From positions 1-16,797 of the forward strand of contig CAYRFD010000018.1 in assembly GCA_964423475.1 (NCBI GenBank): a DNA stretch of 16,797 bases. Reading direction: 5' to 3'. The DNA comes from JAUPVN01 sp964423475 (GTDB lineage Bacteria; Patescibacteriota; Saccharimonadia; Saccharimonadales; CAIOMD01). A program made the translations under genes and the position numbers. Under the pieces are notes generated by a model. The model was not told the origin of the DNA. It worked only from the letters and a program-made list of their open reading frames with translations, and did no database searches. Of the stretch, positions 8,042-13,357 are shown one piece after another (position 1 is the stretch's first letter; each line of letters starts with the position of its first letter).

Positions 8042-8071
8042 TTGTACAAATACTAGCCAAACCGTTACTAT
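8042..8071 (+). promoter_or_regulatory. Promoter of membrane protein/Nudix operon (leaderless)
   Basis: TTGTAC (8042-8047), 18-nt spacer, TACTAT (8066-8071). The -10 ends 6 nt before the ATG at 8078, so transcription should start on or beside the start codon. Confidence 0.45.
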
Positions 8072-8077
8072 TAATAT

Positions 8078-8500
8078 ATGTTTAGCGCAGTATTATTTGG
8101 CGGAATGGGTGTTTTAAGTTTTTGGTCTATAACCAATATATATTTATGGCGTAAAAATAAAAGCCAAAAAGCTTCTTTAAAATATTACTTTTGGCAAATG
8201 AACGGTTTATGGAACATCATAAACTTAATAATTGCCATAGTTGCAAGTATTATAGTTGGCATAAATACTGCAAACTTTAACACAAACGATAGCTTGCAAT
8301 CTTTGCAAATAAAAATAATTGCGGCAAACATACTGCTAGATCTTATTTACGTTACTATTGGCCTAATATTAGAAATTCGTGGCAAAAAAAATACCAACTT
8401 ACGCCTGCGTGGTTACGGAGAATCCATTCAACTACAAGGCGCCTTTTTATTTTGTTTTGACAGCATGCTAGCTTTAGGGTTAATAATTACGGTAATATAA
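8078..8500 (+). CDS. Four-helix integral membrane protein, DUF6992-like
   Basis: 140 aa with four predicted membrane segments at about 5-23, 44-61, 80-99 and 119-139. The pattern FGGMGVLSFWSITNI followed by YYFWQMNGLWNIINLIIA resembles small membrane proteins of the DUF6992 type, where a conserved Q-M-N-x-x-W-N follows the first helix; this match is from memory and not decisive. No enzyme motif is visible, so function is unknown. No ribosome binding site precedes the ATG, in keeping with a leaderless transcript. The stop is followed after 3 nt by the Nudix gene, so they form an operon, divergent from bipA. Confidence 0.75.
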   Translation: MFSAVLFGGMGVLSFWSITNIYLWRKNKSQKASLKYYFWQMNGLWNIINLIIAIVASIIVGINTANFNTNDSLQSLQIKIIAANILLDLIYVTIGLILEIRGKKNTNLRLRGYGESIQLQGAFLFCFDSMLALGLIITVI

Positions 8501-8503
8501 AAG

Positions 8504-8947
8504 ATGGTAAATTCTTCTATTCATCGCTTTGCAGGCATATTTATTATTACAAATAGCGGTAAAATTATTGGCCAACAGCGCGATAATATCCCCAATATAG
8601 ATAACCCCGGCAAGGTCGCCCCATTTGGCGGTACAGTAGAACAAAACGAAGAGCCAAAACAGGCTGCTTGGCGTGAGCTCGTGCAAGAAGAAACAAATTT
8701 AAATATCTCTATCAATCAGCTTAAACTTATTCATAAAACTAAAGCAATTAGAGATCTTACCAGAAAAACAGAAGAACAATACTTTTACTTACTACAAATA
8801 ACAGATGAACAACTAAATAATCTTAAAATATACGAGGGCCAAGGCTGGTGCCAAGTAAAATCTTCTAAAGATCCAAATCTTGCTACAAACTTTGTGCCAG
8901 CTTGGCAATTTTTGTTTAATTATCTAAAAAACATCAATATACACTAA
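8504..8947 (+). CDS. Nudix hydrolase
   Basis: 147 aa. The Nudix box G-x5-E-x7-R-E-x2-x-E-E occupies residues 43-66 (GTVEQNE...RELVQEETNL); the only departure is Asn where the late Gly usually stands. The metal-binding E58, E62 and E63 are present, so it should hydrolyse a nucleoside diphosphate linked to another moiety with Mg2+. The substrate cannot be read off; house-cleaning of oxidised or capped nucleotides is typical for this size. The ATG is 3 nt after the preceding stop with no independent promoter, so translation is coupled. Its end is 8 bp from the end of the convergent toxin gene. Confidence 0.9.
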   Translation: MVNSSIHRFAGIFIITNSGKIIGQQRDNIPNIDNPGKVAPFGGTVEQNEEPKQAAWRELVQEETNLNISINQLKLIHKTKAIRDLTRKTEEQYFYLLQITDEQLNNLKIYEGQGWCQVKSSKDPNLATNFVPAWQFLFNYLKNINIH

Positions 8948-8955
8948 TAAATCTT

Positions 8956-9219
8956 TTATCTTTTGTAGATGTCTTTACGGTGTTGAACCAATAATATAAC
9001 AATATTATTGCCCTCTACATCAAATAAAACTCTGTAATTACCTATTCTAAACCTATACTGAGCATCTGCGGGCTTTGTTAGCGTTTTAGCAAAAGCTAAA
9101 GGATCATCTTGCTCTATAAAAAACTCTAATTTTAGTTTTAAGCGTTTTTTAATTTGAGGTGCTAATTTTTGAATAGATTTTACCGCAGGCTTTTTATACA
9201 AAAGCTTATATTTTGGCAT
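8956..9219 (-). CDS. RelE/ParE-superfamily toxin
   Basis: 87 aa, basic, typical RelE size. The fold pattern is YKLLYKKPAVKSIQKLAPQIKKRLKLKLE (helical hairpin) then AQYRFRIGNYRVLFDVEGNNIVILLVQHRKDIYKR (beta sheet). R56, R58, R63 and the C-terminal HRKDIY match the residues that RelE-type ribosome-dependent mRNases use, and the HRKdvY ending is typical. It should cleave mRNA on the ribosome when freed from its antitoxin. It is encoded second; its ATG shares one base with the antitoxin stop (TAATG), ensuring coupling. Addiction or stress roles are inferred from the family. Confidence 0.88.
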   Translation of the reverse strand: MPKYKLLYKKPAVKSIQKLAPQIKKRLKLKLEFFIEQDDPLAFAKTLTKPADAQYRFRIGNYRVLFDVEGNNIVILLVQHRKDIYKR

Positions 9220-9461
9220 TAAATATCTCCAAATACCTCTTCATGGCTAAAATATTCTTTGCTACTTCTTGCTTCTTTAATTGTTTTAAGATATTTAGAG
9301 TTAGTCACCGCCAATAGATCTTCTAGCATATCAATATCAATAATTGCACGTTCATTTTTGCCTCTACGCGTAACAATTAGTATTTCTTCTCCTTTAACTG
9401 CTTCTAAAGAATCAGCTAAATTGCCCCGTAGTTCAGAAACTGTTACTGTTTTAGCACTCAT
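9219..9461 (-). CDS. Phd/YefM-type antitoxin
   Basis: 80 aa. The N-terminal half (TVTVSELRGNLADSLEAVKGEEILIVTRRGKNERAIIDI) is the Phd/YefM DNA-binding fold; the C-terminal tail (LKTIKEARSSKEYFSHEEVFGDI) is the flexible part that wraps the toxin. It should neutralise the downstream RelE-type toxin and repress the operon. AAAGG lies 6 nt before the ATG. The promoter upstream carries a perfect 8-bp inverted repeat, consistent with autoregulation. Confidence 0.9.
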   Translation of the reverse strand: MSAKTVTVSELRGNLADSLEAVKGEEILIVTRRGKNERAIIDIDMLEDLLAVTNSKYLKTIKEARSSKEYFSHEEVFGDI

Positions 9462-9492
9462 AATTTACCTTTGTTTAATTATATTACATTTT

Positions 9493-9522
9493 AATTGTAC
9501 ATATAAAACGTACAATTGTAAA
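9493..9522 (-). promoter_or_regulatory. Toxin-antitoxin promoter with inverted-repeat operator
   Basis: Minus-strand TTTACA (9522-9517), exactly 17 nt, TACAAT (9499-9494). AATTGTAC (9493-9500) and GTACAATT (9510-9517) form a perfect inverted repeat whose half-sites sit on the -10 and against the -35, ideal for steric repression by the antitoxin complex. Confidence 0.7.
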
Positions 9523-9538
9523 GTATTATATTATTAAT

Positions 9539-9567
9539 TTGATACATAACCCAATTAACCATATAAT
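9539..9567 (+). promoter_or_regulatory. Promoter of structured RNA element A
   Basis: TTGATA (9539-9544), exactly 17 nt, TATAAT (9562-9567): one of the best promoter matches in the window. It points to a start near 9574, immediately before the structured element and with no protein start downstream. Confidence 0.6.
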
Positions 9568-9573
9568 TATAAC

Positions 9574-9684
9574 TGCATTGGGTGAAAATTGCCGGTGGCA
9601 ATTCGCAAGGGAGCCAACTCTTGCAAACTGGTTTTGCAAAGAAGTTGCGACGGGCTCGCCGCAGGTGAGTCGAATCCCTTTTAT
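9574..9684 (+). ncRNA. Unrecognised structured RNA, element A
   Basis: A GC-richer island in AT-rich flanks, beginning at the predicted start of a strong promoter and lacking a plausible reading frame. Hairpin 1: AATTGCC (9587-9593), loop GGT, GGCAATT. Hairpin 2: TTGCAAA (9621-9627), loop of 5, TTTGCAA (9633-9639), enclosed by CAACT/AGTTG (9615-9619 with 9643-9647) and GAGCC/GGCTC (9611-9615 with 9653-9657). It ends with GTCGAATCCC (9669-9678) and a short T run, and resembles a tRNA T-arm only there. A diverged second copy lies about 300 bp downstream. I do not recognise the family; tmRNA, 6S, RNase P, T-box and common riboswitch cores are not matched. Role unknown. Confidence 0.5.
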
Positions 9685-9710
9685 ATTAACAATTTGAACC
9701 CCGCTTAGGG

Positions 9711-9716
9711 TATAAT
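9711..9716 (+). promoter_or_regulatory. -10 box of tRNA-Gln
   Basis: TATAAT 14 nt upstream of the mature tRNA 5' end; start expected near 9723. No convincing -35, so readthrough from the element A promoter may add to transcription. Confidence 0.45.
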
Positions 9717-9729
9717 AAAGCACAGTTAT

Positions 9730-9804
9730 TGGGGATTGGCCAAGTGGTAAGGCACATGGTTCTGGTCCATGCATTCGGGGGTTCGAATCCCTCATCCCCA
9801 GCCA
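9730..9804 (+). tRNA. tRNA-Gln (anticodon CUG), CCA encoded
   Basis: A full cloverleaf: acceptor TGGGGAT/ATCCCCA with the weak T1-A72 pair typical of tRNA-Gln, D arm GCC-A-AGTGGTAA-GGC, anticodon stem CATGG/CCATG with loop TTCTGGT (CTG at 9762-9764), T arm GGGGG-TTCGAAT-CCCTC, discriminator G at 9801, CCA at 9802-9804. It reads CAG codons, so a separate UUG-anticodon tRNA for the commoner CAA codon should exist elsewhere. The 3' end (TCATCCCCAGCCA) recurs exactly at 10009-10021. Confidence 0.95.
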
Positions 9805-9849
9805 GGGTTGTTATGACATATTTATGATGTTGTAGCAACCCTGTTTGTG
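9803..9849 (+). terminator. Hairpin after tRNA-Gln, possible terminator
   Basis: CAGGGTTG (9803-9810) pairs perfectly with CAACCCTG (9836-9843), followed by TTTGTG. It starts in the CCA end of the tRNA. The 25-nt loop and short T tract make it a moderate terminator or a processing structure. Confidence 0.4.
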
Positions 9850-9879
9850 AATTTGGGGTACTAACACCCAAAAAAATTC

Positions 9880-9983
9880 GGGGTGAGAAATGCCAGTGGC
9901 ATTTCTCAAGAAAATCTTCACTTGCAAACTTGTTTGCAAGGCAGAAGTTTCGGGCCTGCCAAGGTTAGGTCGAATCCCTGACG
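9880..9983 (+). ncRNA. Unrecognised structured RNA, element B (paralogue of element A)
   Basis: Shares in order with element A: GGGTGA, GCC-rGT-GGCA, CAAG, TTGCAAACT, CGGGC and GTCGAATCCC, and has the same folds with different stem bases. Hairpin 1 is GAGAAATGCC/GGCATTTCTC (10 bp, loop AGT, 9885-9907). Hairpin 2 is CTTGCAAA/TTTGCAAG (9921-9940), enclosed by GAAA..CTTC/GAAG-TTTC (9910-9919 with 9944-9951). A third hairpin, GTTAGG/CCTGAC with loop TCGAATC (9964-9982), imitates a T arm. No own promoter is evident; it may be co-transcribed with tRNA-Gln, or be a decayed duplicate. Function unknown. Confidence 0.4.
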
Positions 9984-10008
9984 TGTTATTTGAAGTCTTG
10001 GCATAAAA

Positions 10009-10021
10009 TCATCCCCAGCCA
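10009..10021 (+). repeat. 13-nt duplicate of the tRNA-Gln 3' end
   Basis: TCATCCCCAGCCA here is identical to 9792-9804, the 3' acceptor strand plus CCA of tRNA-Gln. It could mark an integration-type duplication or the remnant of a second tRNA copy. Confidence 0.6.
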
Positions 10022-10060
10022 CGATTATAAAATTTAACAGTTATTCAGTATGCATTCACA

Positions 10061-10636
10061 CTACTGGTTTTTCTTATACCAATCTATAAATCCATGCCAA
10101 GCATCCGGCCGATTTTTATAGCGAGCTACAACTGCATCGGTGCCTTGTTCAAATACCTCAGCTATTGTTTTGCCATTATCAGAATCTAATACTGTAACGG
10201 TCATGTTTGGTGATTTCTCATTATTACCTCTAACTTCATCAATTATCTTACCCTGAATATCATTTTTAAAAATCTCTGTTACGTTGCCATCTGTGTATGC
10301 AAGGTATTGGTGAAGTGTAATGTGTCTATCCTTAACGCCATTCATTAATCTCAAAAAATCTCTGGGTTTAAACCAATAGTTTATAGATTTCATATAAGCA
10401 CCCGGAAAACCCTTAAGTGCTCTTATACCCCATGTATCATCACTAACAACTACAGGCATACCTAGTTGCTCATAGGCGCGCATTGCTTTATCTCGAACAA
10501 TTGCTTCAGAGTCTTCCCCTTGGATCTCATCAATGTCTAACAAAACAGGCTTAATAGTAACGCCCAACTCACTGCATACTGTTTGCGCAATCAGGATTTT
10601 TTCAGGATTTGATGTGGCAAAGTAGATTATTTTCAT
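10061..10636 (-). CDS. Ham1/RdgB-like non-canonical purine NTP pyrophosphatase
   Basis: About 191 aa from the preferred start MKIIYFATSNPEK. The family's substrate loop ATSNPEKILIA, the DDTWGIRAL motif (usual DDSGLxVxAL) and GFPGAYMKSI are visible; these bind the base and Mg2+. It should hydrolyse ITP, XTP or dITP to the monophosphate and clean the nucleotide pool. The C-terminal SHRxxA loop of classical members is replaced (NRPDAWHGFIDW), placing it in a divergent branch, so specificity is less certain. An upstream in-frame ATG at 10663 exists, but TATACT (10648-10643) ends 6 nt before 10636, implying a leaderless mRNA that starts at this codon. Confidence 0.8.
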   Translation of the reverse strand: MKIIYFATSNPEKILIAQTVCSELGVTIKPVLLDIDEIQGEDSEAIVRDKAMRAYEQLGMPVVVSDDTWGIRALKGFPGAYMKSINYWFKPRDFLRLMNGVKDRHITLHQYLAYTDGNVTEIFKNDIQGKIIDEVRGNNEKSPNMTVTVLDSDNGKTIAEVFEQGTDAVVARYKNRPDAWHGFIDWYKKNQ

Positions 10637-10683
10637 AGTTAAAGTATAACTCAAAATATTCATCCCCGTAACTCCGCCAGCTA

Positions 10684-10714
10684 AATAAGACTTAGATTTA
10701 TCTTAAGTCTTATT
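10684..10714. repeat. Perfect 11-bp inverted repeat (hairpin)
   Basis: AATAAGACTTA (10684-10694) and TAAGTCTTATT (10704-10714), spacer 9 nt. It lies between the small membrane-protein operon (ending in or near the gap) and the Ham1-like gene, all on the minus strand, so it may act as a terminator for the former. The T tract is weak on both strands; an operator is the alternative. Confidence 0.6.
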
Positions 10715-10781
10715 AAATTGGCTTGATAAATTTTTTTACTTAAACATTTTAAAACGGTTTATAAAACAAGTTTATAAATAA

Positions 10782-10881
10782 NNNNNNNNNNNNNNNNNNN
10801 NNNNNNNNNNNNNNNNNNNNNNNNNNNNNNNNNNNNNNNNNNNNNNNNNNNNNNNNNNNNNNNNNNNNNNNNNNNNNNNNN
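10782..10881. other. Assembly gap (100 N)
   Basis: Exactly 100 undetermined bases, the conventional placeholder for a gap of unknown size. It interrupts the 3' end of the small membrane-protein gene. Confidence 0.99.
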
Positions 10882-11104
10882 TAAATAAGTTTACGCCGCT
10901 GTAAATTTCTAGCAATGCCCAAACAGTTAAAGCAGCTGTGCCAATTATAGATAAAACTGTATTTGCGGGTTGTGCTTGTATAAATCTATTTAGTATAACC
11001 GTAGTCAGCCATATTATAATTGGCACATTAGGAAACTGAGCAACAACAAAACGACCATTCTTGTCTAAAAATAGCTTTTTATAAATATTTTTTAATGTTA
11101 GCAT
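10882..11104 (-). CDS. Small two-helix membrane protein, 3' end lost in the gap
   Basis: 74 codons are readable. After a basic N-terminus (KNIYKKLFLDKNGRFVVAQFPN) there are two membrane segments at about 27-43 and 48-66, then LLEIYSGVNLF running into the N gap. The arrangement (FxDxxGRxVxAQxPN, two helices, LEIxxGVNxF) fits a widespread small membrane-protein family of saccharibacteria and relatives that I know only as uncharacterised. Its ATG follows the DUF427 stop directly (TAAATG), so the two form an operon. The true C-terminus is unknown. Confidence 0.7.
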
Positions 11105-11407
11105 TTAGTCTTTTACAACCACGCCACGCCAAAAAGCTACGTAGTTTGTAAAGTCTTTTTTAACCTTTTGTACAGATCCTTCTTTTGGTTTAGCGTAGTA
11201 CCAAGCAGCATCACTATTGGTTTGGTCATCTACCACAATATCGTAATAACTTGCTTGGCCTTTCCAAAAGCAAGTTGTAGTTGTATTACTATCTTTAAAA
11301 TACTTTTTATCTATTGCATTGGGTGGAAAGTACCAATTGCCTTCTATGCTAATTAAATCGGACTTATCTGCCTCTGCTATAACTTGGCTGTTCCAAATTG
11401 CTTTCAT
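11105..11407 (-). CDS. DUF427 domain protein
   Basis: 100 aa from MKAIWNSQVIAEADKSDLI, the usual beginning of the family. Seen: a short beta-rich domain with IEGNWYFPPNAI, TTTCFWKGQASYYDI, AAWYYAKPKEGS and YVAFWRGVVV, matching the conserved W-K-G-x-A-x-Y-y and A-W-Y-Y-x-x-P motifs of DUF427. The fold is small and soluble; the molecular role is not established. An in-frame ATG at 11464 would add 19 residues, but TATAAT (11419-11414) ends 6 nt before the ATG at 11407, arguing for a leaderless transcript beginning there. Directly abuts the downstream membrane-protein gene. Confidence 0.85.
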   Translation of the reverse strand: MKAIWNSQVIAEADKSDLISIEGNWYFPPNAIDKKYFKDSNTTTTCFWKGQASYYDIVVDDQTNSDAAWYYAKPKEGSVQKVKKDFTNYVAFWRGVVVKD

Positions 11408-11520
11408 GTATATATTATACATAATTGAAACATTAATAATTTTAGCAAAATTATCTAAGAACAAATATATATAAATAAATTATCAAAATAATTGTTAATA
11501 ACCTATAACAAGGTGCGTAT

Positions 11521-11549
11521 TTGCATAATATATATTTATATTATATAAT
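11521..11549 (+). promoter_or_regulatory. Promoter of the PPM-phosphatase gene
   Basis: TTGCAT (11521-11526), exactly 17 nt, TATAAT (11544-11549): the same hexamers and spacing as the glutaredoxin promoter. Start near 11556, only about 6 nt before the ATG. Confidence 0.6.
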
Positions 11550-11561
11550 TATTTAGAGCAG

Positions 11562-12590
11562 ATGGAAACCCCTAACACGTATACTACCGATCACATATTT
11601 CGAGAAAGTTTATTAAGGAATATTTTAGAAAGCCTAAAACGGCTACAAACAACAGCCGCCATGTCTATACCCCAGCAAGAGTCAGGACATGCAAATGGTG
11701 ATTATGTCATTAATTATCCAAATATTGGCTTGTTTGGTGTTTTTGATAGCGTTGGCTCACTTAAAAATGAAGACTCCAGCACTCCAGAACCAGCCCAATT
11801 AGCTGCAGAACTTATTCACCTATTAATTACTAATGCAAGGGTCCAAGGTACTCCAATATCTTGTGAGTATTTGCAAAATATTGTTAAAAAAATATCAAGG
11901 CATATAGTTACAAAATATAAATCTGCTAGAGAAACAACGGTAACAATATTAGTAGAAGAATCTTTAGAACAAGACCCAAACAGGCATCAGAAAATATACA
12001 TAGTTAATGCTGGTGATAGTAGGGCTTATTTATTTAGAAACGGGCAGCTAAGACATTTAACTTTAGACCAAGCCCGTGGGGGAACTTTAACTTTTCCCAT
12101 AGAAGAATCAAACCAACGTTTTGAACAAGAGCAATTAGATGGTTCTTTTGCTACACTTAGTGCAAAAGAATTATTAGAAGAACAGTTGCTCTTAGCAGAA
12201 GCAAATTCTGGAACAGAGCTAAAAAATTACATAAATAGCCAAAGCCAAGGTAGCACCATAGAAAGAATTAAAGCTACAAAAATGTTTGAATTATTTATGA
12301 CAAGAAATTGGGTAAGAAACTGCATTGGGAATAAAAAGACACCCGTAGAACCAACCGTAACAGAACTAATCGTTTTACCGGGTGATTTAATAGTAATAAC
12401 TAGTGATGGGGTACATGATAATCTTAAAGAATCTCAAATTACCCAAATAATATCAGAAGGAAATTTAATGAATCCACACAACTTAGCGGGCGCACTTATT
12501 TATGGTGCTTCTTTAGTTAGTAAAGACCCAAACAATGATAACCCAAGAGCAAGCCAAGATGACATGTCTGTTTTTATCAAAAGATACTAG
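11562..12590 (+). CDS. PPM/PP2C-type protein phosphatase-like protein
   Basis: 342 aa, soluble. The PPM motifs occur in order: GHANGDYV (42-49, motif 1 position), IGLFGVFDSVGS (55-66, usual VFDGxGG), IYIVNAGDSRAYLFRNGQLRHLT (145-167), PGDLIVITSDGVHDNL (273-288) and the terminal SQDDMSVFIKRY (331-342). Metal-binding aspartates D62, D282 and D334 are present, but the Gly after the first Asp is Ser. A charged insert of about 70 residues (185-255) separates the middle motifs. It should remove phosphate from Ser/Thr or regulator proteins; no partner kinase is adjacent. It is a single-gene unit with its own promoter and a very short leader. Divergence of the first motif leaves full activity uncertain. 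Confidence 0.8.
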   Translation: METPNTYTTDHIFRESLLRNILESLKRLQTTAAMSIPQQESGHANGDYVINYPNIGLFGVFDSVGSLKNEDSSTPEPAQLAAELIHLLITNARVQGTPISCEYLQNIVKKISRHIVTKYKSARETTVTILVEESLEQDPNRHQKIYIVNAGDSRAYLFRNGQLRHLTLDQARGGTLTFPIEESNQRFEQEQLDGSFATLSAKELLEEQLLLAEANSGTELKNYINSQSQGSTIERIKATKMFELFMTRNWVRNCIGNKKTPVEPTVTELIVLPGDLIVITSDGVHDNLKESQITQIISEGNLMNPHNLAGALIYGASLVSKDPNNDNPRASQDDMSVFIKRY

Positions 12591-12616
12591 GTTATAAATA
12601 TATTTCTGCGTATTAT

Positions 12617-12814
12617 TTAACTAGGCATGGGTAATTTGGTTTTTTTGGATATTTCTATTATCCAGCGTTCTAACCTATCAATTTTTGCATCTCATGCAGC
12701 AAGTTCTGTTTCATACTTATCTATTTGCCCAATATATAAATCTACAGTGTTAAGTAACCTATCATATGAAGTTACTATGTCAGATTTATCGTTTCTTGTT
12801 GCTTGATCACTCAT
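12617..12814 (-). pseudogene. Short coiled-coil gene interrupted by one in-frame TGA
   Basis: Reading from ATG at 12814 gives MSDQATRNDKSDIVTSYDRL, then LNTVDLYIGQIDKYETELAA, then TGA (codon 41, 12694-12692), then, in the same frame, DAKIDRLERWIIEISKKTKL-PMPS and TAA. Both halves have a continuous heptad-like, charged coiled-coil pattern, so the frame was one 65-codon gene. A single transition (CGA or TGG to TGA) explains it. A TGT-TAGAAT extended -10 (12826-12821) ends 6 nt before the ATG, so the promoter looks intact. Readthrough, recoding or a sequencing error are alternatives to a true pseudogene. Function unknown. The rest of 12591-12865 shows nothing more. Confidence 0.65.
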
Positions 12815-12865
12815 GCTTCAATTCTAACATAAATGTATAGCTTAATAATTATAAAGATGTAAGTT

Positions 12866-13192
12866 TTATCCGCAATTAGCAGACTTAACCTTGCCGTTAG
12901 TAATGGCAAAATTTATTCTGTTTGCAGAATAATCCATTGTTGCCGCCAAACCCTCACCATCGCGCTCGGTAACTCGGTATGTAAGCCCATCTTGTTTAGC
13001 CTTGTTTATAGCATCTTGCTCACTCAAACCAACATAAGAGCCCGAAACTTGTTGGCACTCACTTATTGGGCCGGCGGGTAATTCCTCTATAGGCGCATCA
13101 CTTTTATTCACCCTGCTAAACAATACAGCAAAAACAATAATAATCACCAATAAAATTGTTCCCACTATTAAATATTTTTTGCTCTTATCCAT
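12866..13192 (-). CDS. Membrane-anchored peptidase inhibitor I78-like protein
   Basis: 108 aa from MDKSKKYLIVG. Residues about 7-28 are a hydrophobic N-terminal anchor (LIVGTILLVIIIVFAVLF), followed by a Pro/acidic linker and a C-terminal domain: YVGLSEQDAINKAKQDGLTYRVTERDG, then TMDYSANRINFAITNGKVKSANCG. The VG, the RV..RDG loop, the tMDYxxxRINxxxxNGxV and the C-terminal CG match the I78/potato-inhibitor-I type domain; a second Cys (in ECQQ) may form a disulfide. It likely faces outward and could protect the cell from proteases. An ATG at 13228 is in frame, but it lies in the -35 (TTGATA-17-TACAAT, 13228-13200), so 13192 is the start. Confidence 0.75.
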   Translation of the reverse strand: MDKSKKYLIVGTILLVIIIVFAVLFSRVNKSDAPIEELPAGPISECQQVSGSYVGLSEQDAINKAKQDGLTYRVTERDGEGLAATMDYSANRINFAITNGKVKSANCG

Positions 13193-13199
13193 ACCAATG

Positions 13200-13228
13200 A
13201 TTGTAAACAAAACACAAAAACATATCAA
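13200..13228 (-). promoter_or_regulatory. Promoter of the I78-like gene (leaderless)
   Basis: Minus-strand TTGATA (13228-13223), exactly 17 nt, TACAAT (13205-13200), which ends 7 nt before the ATG at 13192. No room for a ribosome binding site. Confidence 0.65.
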
Positions 13229-13320
13229 TACACTATAATTATCTTATTAAAATTAATAATATATTTTTGTAATATCAATTACTTATATATAATATGGATT
13301 TGATTTACATCTTAATATAC

Positions 13321-13349
13321 TTGCAATTTATTACTATTTAGTGTATTAT
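13321..13349 (+). promoter_or_regulatory. Promoter of the double-zinc-module gene
   Basis: TTGCAA (13321-13326), exactly 17 nt, TATTAT (13344-13349), which ends 8 nt before the ATG at 13358; nearly leaderless. Confidence 0.5.
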
Positions 13350-13357
13350 ATACATTA

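Noticed and set aside
7939..8049. N-terminal extension of BipA from the ATG at 8049
   Set aside because: The extension is absent from the family, and a TGC-TATAAT promoter plus AGGAAA site place the start at 7938.
9526..9871. Open frames on the minus strand across the tRNA region, one starting MRDSNPRMHGPEPC
   Set aside because: This is the translation of the complementary strand of tRNA-Gln and element A, a common artefact; the tRNA cloverleaf is complete.
9574..9990. Elements A and B as tmRNA, T-box, 6S RNA, RNase P RNA or a CRISPR array
   Set aside because: None of the conserved cores of those RNAs is present, there is no tag frame, the two copies are not spacer-repeat units, and no cas gene is near.
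10772..10881. Reading frame continuing through the N gap
   Set aside because: Frame and length across 100 placeholder Ns are meaningless; only the part from 11104 to 10882 is supported.
12692..12694. UGA read as glycine genome-wide (genetic code 25)
   Set aside because: Phosphoketolase, BipA and all other long genes have no in-frame TGA, which would be frequent under that code; the 14267-14713 gene also appears to use TGA as stop.
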